64,000 nucleotides of DNA from Brassica napus (lineage: Eukaryota > Streptophyta > Magnoliopsida > Brassicales > Brassicaceae), in the NCBI RefSeq assembly GCF_020379485.1, contig NC_063436.1, forward strand, positions 25,790,423 to 25,854,422, read 5' to 3'. The notes below the pieces were generated by a model that saw only the letters and a list, made by a program, of their open reading frames with translations, searched no databases and had not been told where the DNA came from. Made by a program: the position numbers and the translations under genes. Shown here in pieces: positions 34,701 to 44,245 of the stretch; positions within the stretch are counted from its first letter, which is position 1; each line of letters opens with the position of its first letter.

Positions 34701-35133
34701 TGTTTTCTATTGTGACTGGCACGACAACACTCCAGATCGAGGTGTGAGAACAGATGCATTTGGTGTTACATCAGTAAATTCAAGACGGAAGCTGCAATAT
34801 TATGATCCTTTCATTCTTGCTTCTCAGGCCGATCAGGTTTGTTATATCAAGTACCCCCGGGTAAGGAACAGAGATGATCCATGGGTTACTGTTACAAGAC
34901 TCAACCCGAGAGGCCGAGTTCAGGGAAGTTCTGAGCTGGAAGACCCACTACAACCAAGCACATCCGGCAACTTAAGTGCAGCAGAAGATTTAGGTGGAGT
35001 TGGCCTTGTAGTCGATTTAACCGACTTCGGAGAAGAAGCCGCCGTTCACGTAGAGGATGAACCAGTGATTGGAGAGTTTCACCAAGATCCAGATTCAGAT
35101 TCATCTGGTGATGACGACTCGGAAACAGACTAG
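31771..35133 (+). CDS. TNP2-type CACTA transposase, intact
   Basis: 1120 residues in one exon from ATG 31771. Order of domains: transposase-associated domain at about 5-85 (SWIDRPHLDPNTRLLTEEYQ, CPCSNCKNKK), a Cys motif CKFCGKPRY near 240, the TNP2 core at about 270-490 (MRWHAEHSTDGEIRHPSDAK, LGLCTDGFSPFG, CPYCQDNT), HNLDVMHIEKNFFDNL near 555, DUF4218 at about 650-780 (LKSHDCHVMMQRLLPFA) and DUF4216 at about 955-1030 (YYGHINEILEIKYLGMVGLR). The C-terminus is acidic. It catalyses excision and insertion of CACTA elements by binding the terminal repeats. No stop or frameshift is visible, which is unusual for plant TE genes and suggests recent activity. Confidence 0.93.
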   Translation: MSSSNYFRSWIDRPHLDPNTRLLTEEYQQGITEFMGLVHRQPEAKTGMLRCPCSNCKNKKVIKEWDVWTHLYLSGFTRSYKIWYHHGETDYELGSTSEPQPAVRLEDPIRTDVDYGVGTEQMVNDHFRGEDLPNAEARRFYDMLDAGKQPLYEGCRDGHSALSSATRLMGIKTDYNLAEDCVDAIADYVKGILPEDNVAPGSYYEVQKLVAGLGLSYQVIDVCRDNCMIYWRADEQRVSCKFCGKPRYKDTSGRVPVPYKRMWYLPLTERLQRLYLSERTAQPMRWHAEHSTDGEIRHPSDAKAWKHFQSKYPDFAYERRNVYLGLCTDGFSPFGKSGRQYSLWPVILTPYNLPPNLCLRREFLFLSILVPGPEHPKRSLDVFLQPLIYELQQLWTQGAETYDVSYKENFQMRAVLMWTISDFPAYGMLSGWTTHGRLSCPYCQDNTDAFQLKHGRKTCWFDCHRRFLPPDHPYRRSRNLFTKNKRVFDSPPPEIRGKDLKTQLRDFGAERTPDVGGHEHFPVDGVGNLHNWHKKSIFWDLPYWEDHLLRHNLDVMHIEKNFFDNLMNTILNVQGKTKDNLKSRLDLVDICARSELHVDESGRAPFPIYRLDAAGKDAFFDWISNDVEFPDGYASNLRNCIDRKEGKFTGLKSHDCHVMMQRLLPFAFKELLPRNVHEAIAGISGFFRDLCTRSVTLEGIENLKTNIAVIQCNLEKIFPPSFFDVMEHLVIHLVRELELGGPVQYRWMYLYERYMFHLKKMVKNLSRVEGSIVAQMINEETSNFAEYYFPAEVQTKNRRPARHDDRGERATYHWKVPDIFTDVGRLSGKPKDRRLTDQERSHLQTYLLTNCEDVLQYERIFMAEKRLEYRYATEDELEEMKQREFGGWMFTYVSDGLARGETFDDWIREMVVGPNFVVKSYPRFCTRGYAFTTQKRRRSSTTYDAGVCSASGDDVYYGHINEILEIKYLGMVGLRCTVFYCDWHDNTPDRGVRTDAFGVTSVNSRRKLQYYDPFILASQADQVCYIKYPRVRNRDDPWVTVTRLNPRGRVQGSSELEDPLQPSTSGNLSAAEDLGGVGLVVDLTDFGEEAAVHVEDEPVIGEFHQDPDSDSSGDDDSETD

Positions 35134-35164
35134 CGTCGACCTTTTTTTTTTTTTTTTTTTAAAG

Positions 35165-35480
35165 GAAAATTCCGAGGAAATTCCGAGGACAGATAGGTTT
35201 TCCTCGGAATTTCCTCGGAATAGATCTTCTCGATTGAAAACCCAAAGTTCCTCGGAATTTCCTCGGAATTTTCCGAGGGAATTCCGAGGAACTCTTTATG
35301 TTCGTCGGCATTTCCTCGGAAAATTCCGAGGAAATTCCGAGGAATTGGGGATTTGATTATAGATTCTTTTTCCTCGGAATCTCCTCGGTATATTCCGAGG
35401 AAATGCCGACGAACATAAGGATCTCCTCGGAATCTCCTCGGTATATTCCGAGGAAATTCCGAGGAACTTGGGGTTTTAAA
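35165..35480. repeat. Internal cluster of CACTA subterminal motifs
   Basis: TTCCTCGGAATTTCCTCGGA and complements repeated in inverted pairs between the two CACTA genes. A block at 35600-35810 (AGAGAAACACTTATACACTT and after) also occurs in both arms of the palindrome of the non-autonomous element at 50134-50990. Confidence 0.7.
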
Positions 35481-35946
35481 TCGAAAACAACGTTTTACGG
35501 ATTGAATAACACGTATATAACCTTCATTAAGTGTCATAACCAGATTATGATGTTTGGAACTATGAACTTTGGTGTTTTATCCAATAACAAACACTTTTAC
35601 GATTGCATGAACGAAAACCACACAACATAAGAGAAACACTTATACACTTTAATAAACGGTAAAGGGAATACTTACAATTATTTTTGAAATTGTGTTATTT
35701 CATGGTTTATGATCATCTATACAAAGAATCCTCAATGGTATGCATTATAATTGTATAAGAAATGAAATACGGCGAAAATAATCGATGTTTTAAAACCCCA
35801 AACCCTGGTTCCTCAGAAATTCCTCGGAGATTACCGAGGGTATTCCGAGGAATCCTGGTTCGTCGGAATATTTTCATTTAACCGGCGACTCCACCGTTCT
35901 CTCTCGCGTTTTTCCGGCGAATCTCCCCTAATCCTCCCCCATAATC

Positions 35947-38375
35947 ATGTAAGAACCCCATCCCACTCTTTTAGGTTAGATTTGTATGGTTTTTAAGTAG
36001 ATTTGATGATTTTGGAATGAGATTTATAGATTTTGTTAGGGTGAATGGTAGATTTGTGTAAAATCGAGTTTGATTATGTATTTCACTTGATTTGAATTTT
36101 TTTTTTAGTTTTTATTAATTTTGTGGTTATAAAAATCGAATTTGAAATTATATATATATATTGAAAACGTTTTTTGTATATAAAATCTATTTTTTGCATT
36201 TTAAATTCATTTATATATTTATTAAACATTTTTAAAATCTATAAAACTTTTTTTAAGATTAAAAATCATTTATATAATATTTAAAAACATTTTTTTTGTG
36301 GTTATAAAACGTTTTATGTATTTTATATGTAAAATATAAATTTCTATATTTATTAAACATTTTTAAAATCTATAAAACTTTTTTTATTAATTATTAAACT
36401 ATTTATATTTTTGTGATTAAAAACTATGTTTTTTAACTATTTTTTATTTAAACTGTTTTTTTTAATTAAAATTATTAGAACTAATTTTTAAATATGTTTT
36501 TTTTTTAATTTACAGGTCTAATGATGATCAGATCCGGCCTCGCCAGCGTCGTAGCCGGGGTGGTATGGGGAGCCAGTCTCGGGGTTCTTCCAGCCATGTT
36601 CAGGATTCCGTTTCGCCCCACAGCTCATACCATACATCTCCCTCTCCATTACTCGCTCCTGCTGCTCCCGCTCCCGCTGCTGCACCCGCTCCTGGTCCCG
36701 CTGCTGCACCCGGTCCTCCGGGAGTGATGAGGGTTGCGGAGTTGGTTCGACAGCCCGGTCGTGACCATCTTCCCTATCTCACTGAGTATCCACATGGACA
36801 TGGTCAAACATGGTAATTTAAACTTTTATTTTTTAAACTATTTTTTATTTAAACTATTTTTTTATTAATAATTTATTTTTTTTATTAGGTTCAACCGATC
36901 CGGGAACGGGATCAGCGCATGGATCAACCGTATGATGTACTCGGCCCTCGACAGCGGACATCCGACTTTCACTCACTTCCCTGTCGAGAAGCAACATCTG
37001 TGGTTTCGTCAGTTTGCGGTAAGTATTCTAATTTTTAAATTATATTTTTTATATTATTAAAACTATTTTTTGTAATTATTAAACTATTTTCTATATTTAT
37101 TAGACATTTTAAATATTATTAAAACTTATTTTTGTAATTATTAAACTAATTTATATATTTATTAGACATTTTAAATATTATTAAAACTTATTTTTGTAAT
37201 TATTAAACTATTTTTTAATTATTAAACTATTTTTTATTTATTAAAACGACGATTTTTGTAATTATTAAACTATTATATTTTTGTGCTTAAAAACTATTTT
37301 TAAACTATTTCAGCAAGAATTCAACTGGAATTCCGATGATACGCTCTCTATCTATCACCATTTTGTCCATAAAGTTATGGACAACTATGGGAAGCAGATG
37401 TACGAGTGGAAGAAGAAGTGGGAAGTAAACAAGGTAGTTTTTAATTTATTAACAATTTTTAATTTATTAAACTATTTTTAAAATTATTAAACTTTTTTTT
37501 TTAAAATTAAAAGGTCCCAAAGTCGATGAACGACACGGTCTGGAAGGAGTTGTGTGCGCATTGGGATAAAGAAGAGACGAAAGAAACTTCTTCCACCAAC
37601 TCCAACAACCGCAGGAGCGACCGTAAAGGAAAGGGCATCTACAAGCATAACTTGGGTGCTCAATCTATTGCCACTCTGGCGGATCGCATGGTAAGCTCAA
37701 CCGCTTTTTCTTCAATTATTTAAGTTTCAGAATTTTATTTTTTTTGCATTTTCAAATTTCTAATGTTTGTCTAATTTATTTTTTTTCAAGGCGGAAGAAA
37801 ATGAAGGCCACCCAGTTGATGATCTCGCCCTTATGAAAAGGGCGTATACCAACAAGAAGACCGGCCAGATTGATGATGGTCTTGTGAGGGACGTGGTCGA
37901 CCTGGTCCAAACTCAGGTGTATGACGAAGTGTCTCAGCTTCAAACCGATGATGACGATTCGACGGCCTCGACCAACTTGTCTCGGGTTCGAATCAACGAA
38001 ATCGTTGAATCGGTAAGTTTTTTTTTTTTTAAAGTTCAATTTAATTATTTTTTGATTTTTATTTTATCATCAATTTAAATTATCTAAACTTGGTTATTTA
38101 TATTTCAGTCGGTTCCAAAGAAAAAGGGACGTTTGGTCGGTTTGGGTCGTCGCTCCCGGTCGGCTGCTCCTTCTTCTGCACCACATGCGTATGTTGATCC
38201 AGAAGTTCTTACGGCTCAGCTGAAGGACAAGGATGATCGGATATCTGCGTTGGAGACCCAGATGGCAGCTCAACAGGCGGGCTATGAGACCCAGAAGAGG
38301 CTGAACGAGCAGATGATGGAGATGATGAAGAGGATGTACCCGAACGAGACGTTCCCGAACATTCAAGACCCGTAG
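35947..38375 (+). CDS. Second CACTA gene: Ptta/En-Spm plant transposase-type protein, seven exons
   Basis: Exons 35947-35948 (only AT of the start codon is certain; the 5' leader lies before it), 36516-36812, 36889-37018, 37314-37433, 37514-37690, 37791-38012 and 38109-38375 join in phase to 404 residues. The ATG is split by intron 1: AT, then GTAAGA donor, then acceptor TTTACAG and G, giving [18 protein letters not shown] Pro/Ala-rich stretch follows, then the conserved block [58 protein letters not shown], and a C-terminal coiled coil ([20 protein letters not shown]). This matches the Ptta/En/Spm transposase family, thought to act as the TnpA-like partner that binds subterminal repeats. Introns are extremely T-rich. 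Confidence 0.85.
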
Positions 38376-38539
38376 TTTTTTTTTTTTTCCAAAAACTCTG
38401 AATGTTTTATTTAAATTTGAATATTATCTACTATGTTTTATTTTATGTTTTATTCAATTTTAATTTTAAATTTTAAAAATTTTAATTTTTAAAAATAAAA
38501 TTAATTTTAAAAAAAAAAAAATTTTTAAAAAAATAAATT

Positions 38540-39015
38540 TTTTCAAAATTCCGAGGGAATGTAGTTCCTCGGAAAATTCCGAGGAACTTTCTCCCCTCGG
38601 CAAATTCCGACGAACTTTAAGTTCCTCGGAATTTTCCGAGGGAAAAAGTTCCTCGGAATTTTCCGAGAAACTCCACTCCCTCGGAATTTTCCGAGGGAAG
38701 AAAGTTCCTCGGAAAAGTCCGAGGAACATTTGTTCCTCGGTATTTTCCGATAAACATTCCGAGGAATATTTCGTCGAAACTTCCGAGGATTGGACCATCG
38801 GAATTCCCTCGGTATTTTCCGAGGAACCTTCCGACGAACTTCGTGTCCTCGGAGTTTCCTCGGAATTTTGTTTCTTCGGAATTCCGTCGGAATTTTCCGA
38901 CGAAATTCCGAGGAAGTATGAAATTCCGAGGAGATGTTTCCGAGGACTTGTTTCGTCGGTATGTCCTCGGAATAGCGTTATTCCGACGACATACCGACGA
39001 TTTTTTCCCTCAGTA
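38540..39015. repeat. Right subterminal repeat array of the CACTA element
   Basis: Dense CCTCGGAA / TTCCGAGG motifs in both orientations. The last 70 bases, reverse-complemented, match the left end of the element at 48302 (GGGAAAAAATCGTCGGTATG and after). Confidence 0.8.
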
Positions 39016-39550
39016 TCCCGATGTTTTCTTGTAGTGTAAAGATGAATTTCAAGAGTCATAGACAGAAAAAGACCTGAGTGTAGGCTATGAGCATGTTGCA
39101 TTTCTTCAGTGCAGAGTAGATGATAATGCTCTTAGTATAGTGATCAAGTTTGTCCCAGTTAAAGATCACTGCAGGATTTGTTTGCTTGCACATCATGTGA
39201 AGAGCAAGCAAGTTTATAGCCTTCTTAATGACTCATTTCCTTGCGTATGGAGGCTTTTAATATTCATATGAAACTGAAGAGAGTTTGCATGTGGAGAAAT
39301 CTCGAAACAGTTGCCACCCTTCATCGTCCAGATTAGATCTTTCCATGCAAAGCCAAACATGAAACCTGTTCGAAAAAATCTGTCAAGATTCTCAGCTTCT
39401 GGCGCCTTTGTCGTTGACAAGTGGAGGAGCTCGTTTAATTGATTGACATCCAACACTGTCTGATTTGATGCTTCTCCCTGCATTGTAGTTAATTTCAGTT
39501 CAGCCACCATGTCATATTCTAAGACAAAACAAAAACACCTAAATACAATT

Positions 39551-39868
39551 AAAAAAAAGAGAAAAAGACCAAAATAGCACTAAATTAAGTTTTTGTTCCC
39601 AAACTAGCACTCAAGGCCAAAAGTCACAAAAATAGCACTCAAAGAGTGGGGCTTAGGGTTTAGAATTTAGGGTTTAGGGTTTAGAATTTAGGTTTTAGGG
39701 TTTAGAGTTGAGAAGTGAGGTTTTGGGGATAAGATTTCAAATTTTGAAAATTAAAAAAATTTAAATTTTTCAAAAGATAAAATGCTATTTTGGTCATTTT
39801 TAGTTTTTGAGTGCTATTTTTGTGATATAAACTTAGAAATGTGCTATTTTTGGAGATTTGCCCAAAAA
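39551..39868. mobile_element. Foldback MITE with telomere-like core, copy 2
   Basis: Left arm carries GACCAAAATAGCACTAAATT and CACAAAAATAGCACTCAAAG. The right arm inverts them as TGAGTGCTATTTTTGTGATA and AAATGTGCTATTTTTGGAG. The core at 39654-39716 is TTTAGGG-type repeats. Same family as 23775-24115 but with the core reversed. Confidence 0.65.
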
Positions 39869-39978
39869 AAACGTAGGCGGTAATTAAGGACTTTACATTA
39901 GAATCTAGATTAGTGCAAAGGGGAAATATATTTCAGAACTAAGAACACACCGTATATATTTTTGGAGTAGTATTATTG

Positions 39979-41487
39979 TTAGAGCGTCCGCAACGGGGGG
40001 TTCATCCCAAATCCTTAACGCTAAAGCATATGTTAGTTTTAATAAAATAATAATATTTAGGCTAATAAACGTAAGGATTGGTCCGTCATTAGGAGGTTTA
40101 AGGACTTGATCCTTGTGGTACGTGGCCGAATTTGAGTGGATCGTTTGTTAAAGCTGGAGATTTATTAGTTCTTTAGAATCAGTCTTCTTCTTCCCCTCAG
40201 CGATCGTCGGAGAGATATTTTCCCGTCGAAGAAAATGAGGATTGACGATAACGAAGGCGTCTCAGCTTCCAGCAAGCACCTGGTCTTCGCTTACTACGTC
40301 ACTGGACACGGCTTCGGTCACGCCACCCGCGTCGTCGAGGTTTTCCTTCTCACTCTCTCTCTCTCTCTGCATCATTCTTATCTGTGACTACTGCGTTAGT
40401 TCGATCGTGGCTAATTTGTGGCAATTCAGGTTGTCCGTCACTTGATCGCGGCCGGGCACGACGTTCATGTCGTCACCGGCGCGCCTGATTTCGTCTTCAC
40501 GTCCGAGATTCAGTCTCCTAGGCTTAAGATTCGAAAGGTTTCTATCGATCATTTACTTGCTTACTCTTTCAATTGTTTACTGGAAACATAAGGATATATT
40601 GATTAATTGGCGATTGTTAGGTTCTTTTGGACTGTGGAGCTGTGCAAGCTGATGCTCTGACTGTAGATCGTCTTGCCTCCTTAGAAAAGGTTTTAACTCA
40701 TGTGATCACTTGTAAATGATTATTGGTCTTATCTTGATTGCAATTTCCAGTTTATGAGCTTTACACTTTTCTGTGATGCTGCGTCTTCCACAGTATGTGG
40801 AAACAGCTGTGGTTCCTCGAGCTGAAATCTTGAAAACAGAAGTGGAGTGGCTTCATTCTATCAAAGCTGATTTCGTGGTAATTAACTTTTTCTTTTTATA
40901 CAATCTCTCGGCCCATCGTTAACTTATCTTGGACTTTTGCTTTGTAAAATTCACCTGGAGAATTTTTTACGTTTGTTAAACACAGGTGTCTGATGTTGTC
41001 CTCGTAGCGTGCCGTGCAGCGGCTGATGCTGGCATACGTTCTGTCTGTGTCACCAATTTCAGGTGACGTTTATTAATATCCTACTTTCAGTTTTGGTGTG
41101 TCTTGTTTGGCCTCCTGAAGTCTTGAGCGTGTTGTAGTCCACGTTCACAACCTAGCTTTTGTTATCAAGTGTTCAACTCCCCTGTTTTAGAAGAAAATGT
41201 TTATAGTGAAAATATAGTTACAAATTGATTTTCTCCGATGATCGAATTGAATAGTGCAAATTGGTTTCACGCTCAGCTTGATCCTTGAAGTTAGACTTTC
41301 CATTGATTCATGATTGACCAAAAATTTGATGCTGAATGGTTGAGCTAGGATTCAATGTAGGTGACACCATTGCACACATCATTTTTAATTACAATCCTTA
41401 ACTATTCAAAAAGTAAAAAAAAAAAAAAAATTAATATTCTAATCCTAAGGACTCGACCTCCCAGCCTCACTGTTGCGCATGCTCTTA
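39979..41487. mobile_element. PIF/Harbinger-like element carrying an ARA1 fragment
   Basis: Element body 39982-41484 (1503 bp) lies between direct repeats TTA at 39979-39981 and 41485-41487. Left end GAGCGTCCGCAACGGGGGG, right end reverse-complemented GAGCATGCGCAACAGTGAGG: short imperfect TIRs of the Tourist/PIF-Harbinger type with a 3-base target duplication. Subterminal AATCCTTAA motifs occur on both sides. The interior holds about 950 bp of the L-arabinokinase gene with introns, so host DNA was taken up at DNA level. It is inserted in a TIR-domain gene remnant. There is no transposase, so it would need help in trans. Confidence 0.65.
40235..41062 (+). pseudogene. ARA1: 5' fragment of L-arabinokinase (first five exons)
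   Basis: Exons 40235-40339, 40430-40537, 40621-40689, 40794-40877 and 40986-41062 give 147 intact codons plus two bases. They encode HLVFAYYVTGHGFGHATRVV, HLIAAGHDVHVVTGAPDFVF, LLDCGAVQADALTVDRLASL and ending CRAAADAGIRSVCVTNF. This is the N-terminal glycosyltransferase-like part of the cytosolic sugar kinase that phosphorylates L-arabinose; the full protein is roughly 1000 residues, so over 80 percent, including the kinase domain, is missing. After the GTGACG donor at 41063 no further exon follows. No frameshift or stop is present, suggesting recent capture. The Arabidopsis gene (At4g16130) is outside the syntenic block, in line with transposition. Confidence 0.88.
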
Positions 41488-42074
41488 CTATCTTTCAATG
41501 CGATTCTGCGTAAAAGCCCATTAACCACTTCCACAATGTTCTTGATGAAGTCCAACTCTGGAATCGAACTGCAAAACATAAAGTGTAAAGAAAAGATAAA
41601 TACTCTTTAAGCTTCTAATCATACCTATTTTCTCTATAAGACAATCCAATTGTTTCAGCCACAAACTTCAAAGCTTTCTTCCATCTCAAGACCCTAAGAC
41701 GTGGATGCTTCTTCTGCAAGTTTGGGAACGGTTTGCCAAAATCTCCGGTCTGTTTCTCAACGTGGGAAGTCTTGACCTTATAAAAGACGGGTATCACGAA
41801 GTCAAGTTGCTTCCTCAACAAGCAATTCCTTATCTCAGCGAGCTCGTCCAAGCACCACCGTGACTCCAAGTAACTGATGGAAAAGATGACGATCACGTAC
41901 GATCCGAGAGTTTTTGATATGGTTAAAGAGATCCTTTAACCGTTCTCCCGTTGCATTGCTGTCCGTGAACACATTGACGTTGCTATCTTTCAGATGATGT
42001 TTGATATGTGGCACTAGTGTCAGCCGCAGGTCTTTCCCTCGGTAACTGATGAACACTTAAGACCTATTCTTCAT
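41488..42074 (-). pseudogene. TIR-domain disease-resistance gene remnant
   Basis: Reads MKNRS, an in-frame TAA (CAA expected), then VFISYRGKDLRLTLVPHIKH, the start of a TIR domain. Near 41895 a small insertion (ACGT in a CGTACGTG context) shifts the frame. It continues as IVIFSISYLESRWCLDELAE, LDFVIPVFYKV and RWKKALKFVAETIGLSY. A GTATGA donor at 41624 ends exon 1. The next exon (about 41570-41488) encodes SIPELDFIKNIVEVVNGLLR and is cut by the Harbinger-like element. TIR domains signal in plant immunity, here without an NB-ARC. Arabidopsis has TIR genes at the matching position (At4g23510-At4g23515 by memory). Confidence 0.75.
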
Positions 42075-43363
42075 CTCAGACAACAGTTTTGGATCTCTTT
42101 TTTCTTGAGGGTGATTTGAGGAAAGTCAACCAAACAATCTAGAAACTGATTAAGCTCGTTGTTACTTAATTAGCAAACTTTTAATTGTAGAAGTTGAAAA
42201 ATCACCAGGTCATCACTAGCTAGGAAGCATCATTTGCATGATTTTTGTATTTTTTAGAAAAATATGTTATCGAGTAGTTGACCAAACCTAAATAAAAAAA
42301 ATGTGACACATTGTACATGCATATAAAATAAGCTTATCGTATTGAATTTGAAAACATCAGGAAATGTTATGATATGATAAATCTTTGGGAGTGTAAGTGA
42401 AGTGATGGTCAGGGCCTTGTCACGATTTAGCCAGGCCCATCATTTAAAATGTTTATCCAACTAACTTATTGAAAATGAAAACATCTCCCAAATCAAAACT
42501 TATCTCAAGTCATCATAAATCTAATCGTTGCTTAATTAGTTAACATTCTACTCACACCTTTGCTTTTGGATTGAGACAGCAGATATTATCCAAAGCCAAA
42601 GAGCGCACATCTCATAACACTTGTAAAACACATGCAGCCAATAAAATTGCACATTAAACCCTTTTCAGTCTGCCGTTAGTCTTTGACTACATCTGAACTG
42701 GATAACAGAGTATAAACTAATCTGATTGTTTTTATTAGTTCTGCTGTTTCTCCTTCATCCATTAAATCCCTCTTTAAATTCTAAAAGAACGCGTTTTAAT
42801 ATTTTCCCTTTTTTGTTATATCGAACGCGTTTTAATTCATTTTCGTGGTTGTCATGTGACTGCGAAACAAAATAACAATAATTAGAATGAAGCTTATTTG
42901 TCGCTTTTGAATTTCGATTGGTAAAATGCTTTTGTGACAATCATACGATTGTATTGGTTGGGAAATATGCAGTTTCGTTCTCTATTCATGTATTTAGAAA
43001 TGAAGTTATGATATTGATTGGGACTGTACGCGTCATTTGTGGAAAGTTTATATCAATGATCACTTTATACCGCCATGTGAATTGCTCATAAGCGGTAATT
43101 CTAGGGAAAAAGTATAAAGAATTAAAGTGATGCAAAAAGTAGTAAGTGGTTTTGTTCTTTTCCAACCGTCATTAACGGTTAGTTTCACCGACCAAAGTAA
43201 ATGACACTTCAAATTATTGCGAAGGACCAAGGTCTCTGAATAAAATATTTTATGCGCTCATGAACACTGAAACTTTTTTGTGTCAACAAATAAATACATC
43301 AAAATAATTTGAATAACTAAATGAGTCAATTAGCTAAATAACCACAAAGAAGTTAGAAATTAG
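42075..43363. other. Intergenic sequence
   Basis: No gene seen. Moderately AT-rich; presumably promoter relics of the TIR gene on one side. Confidence 0.4.
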
Positions 43364-43611
43364 TACTCCCTCCGTTTTTTTTTATAAATGCATATTCTGA
43401 AAAAAAATTGTTTCAAAACAATACATTTTTTATATTTTCAATGCAATTTTTATCAACTAATAATAAAAAATTATAAAGTTCAAAAACATTAATTGCATTT
43501 CAAAGTTTTATTAGTTTAAAAATATAGGAAATATAAAATTTTAAAAACTATGCATTTATAACTAAAATGTGAAAAATTCTAATACATATATTATTTTGAA
43601 CAGAGGGAATA
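43364..43611. mobile_element. Stowaway-like MITE (about 245 bp)
   Basis: Left end CTCCCTCCGTTTTTT, right end reverse-complemented TTCCCTCTGTTCAAA, with TA on both sides (43364-43365, 43610-43611). AT-rich interior with ATAAATGCATATT-like inverted motifs. Same type as 272-583. Confidence 0.65.
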
Positions 43612-44245
43612 GTTCTTAGTCTAGAAAAATATAATGTCACGGCTACATCATTTGTGTTGAATTTGAAGATATTTATATAAAATTGAAATTTGAAACTAAA
43701 ATAGCAGGCAAATGTGACGGCTACATCCTTTTTGTTACGTTACAATTTGAATTATCACGGAGGAAGATTTATAACAGAGATATTTAAATTCTTTTAACAA
43801 TTCAGACAGTTTGATCTCCGAGGTAATGTTGTTTATAGTGTTCAGAATATTTAACTAGATAGGGATCCTTCTGAACTTTTTTTTTACAAGAATATTTAAT
43901 GAAGTTTTTAAAAGTTATCAACAAACAACATAATAAACAGTTATTTTAAAAATTTAAATATTATTTTATCATCACTTGTTTTTTTTATTTATAAATTTTT
44001 ACAATATTCTTATTTTTTTGTCCAATATATTTTGATGATACCTTACACAAACTACCAAAGACGAATATTCTCCACTCGGCGGATGCTACTTAACATTAAA
44101 AAAGAGTCTTTCGGACAAGACATGTCTTCCACCATTTCACTTCCTTCTTCTCCCAAAACCCTTTTTCAAAGTTCTCTCCTTTATCCCCGGAACCAAAAAA
44201 AAAAAGAACTCACTTTTATCTTCGATTCACCCACACACTACTCCA
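43612..44245. promoter_or_regulatory. Upstream region of the ROH1-like gene
   Basis: AT-rich; the last 150 bases are a C/T-rich leader. An ATG at 44122 lies out of frame with the main ORF and could act as an upstream start. No clear TATA box. Confidence 0.35.

Larger units (their letters stand above)
31316..39036 (+). mobile_element. Complete CACTA (En/Spm) element, 7.7 kb, potentially autonomous
   Basis: The left end is CACTACAAGAAAACAGCGG and the right end reverse-complemented is CACTACAAGAAAACATCGG, with a 3-base TAA target duplication. Subterminal zones (about 31360-31660 and 38545-39010) are packed with TTCCGAGGAA / TTCCTCGGAA motifs in both orientations, the usual binding-site array of CACTA elements. 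A third cluster lies internally at 35165-35470, between the two genes, and a few copies near 35810-35870. It encodes an intact TNP2 transposase and an intact-looking spliced second gene, so all parts expected of an autonomous copy are present. The non-autonomous element at 48302-51304 belongs to the same family. Confidence 0.92.
30545..39518 (-). pseudogene. Unrecognised minus-strand gene remnant interrupted by CACTA
   Basis: Exon-like pieces on both sides of the CACTA element read in the same direction. The upstream piece, 39518-39076, follows a TTTTGTCTTAG acceptor and encodes VAELKLTTMQGEASNQTVLD and on to AWKDLIW, with one frame change near 39225. It then gives INLLALHMMCKQTNPAVIFN and CNMLIAYTQ before a GTCTTT donor. 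After the CACTA unit, about 31242-31110, a piece after TATACAG encodes GVDLKSFLSSNIPRVGASTL. About 30690-30545 encodes EMPNGLASLSLKGHTNLLKI and ends at a TAA. I do not recognise the family. The shared strand and the YTQ/GVD junction suggest one former gene, but this is inferred. Confidence 0.4.

Noticed and set aside
36521..36727. ATG-started frame [13 protein letters not shown] in the second CACTA gene
   Set aside because: Out of frame with the conserved exons; the split start codon gives the frame that continues through all seven exons.
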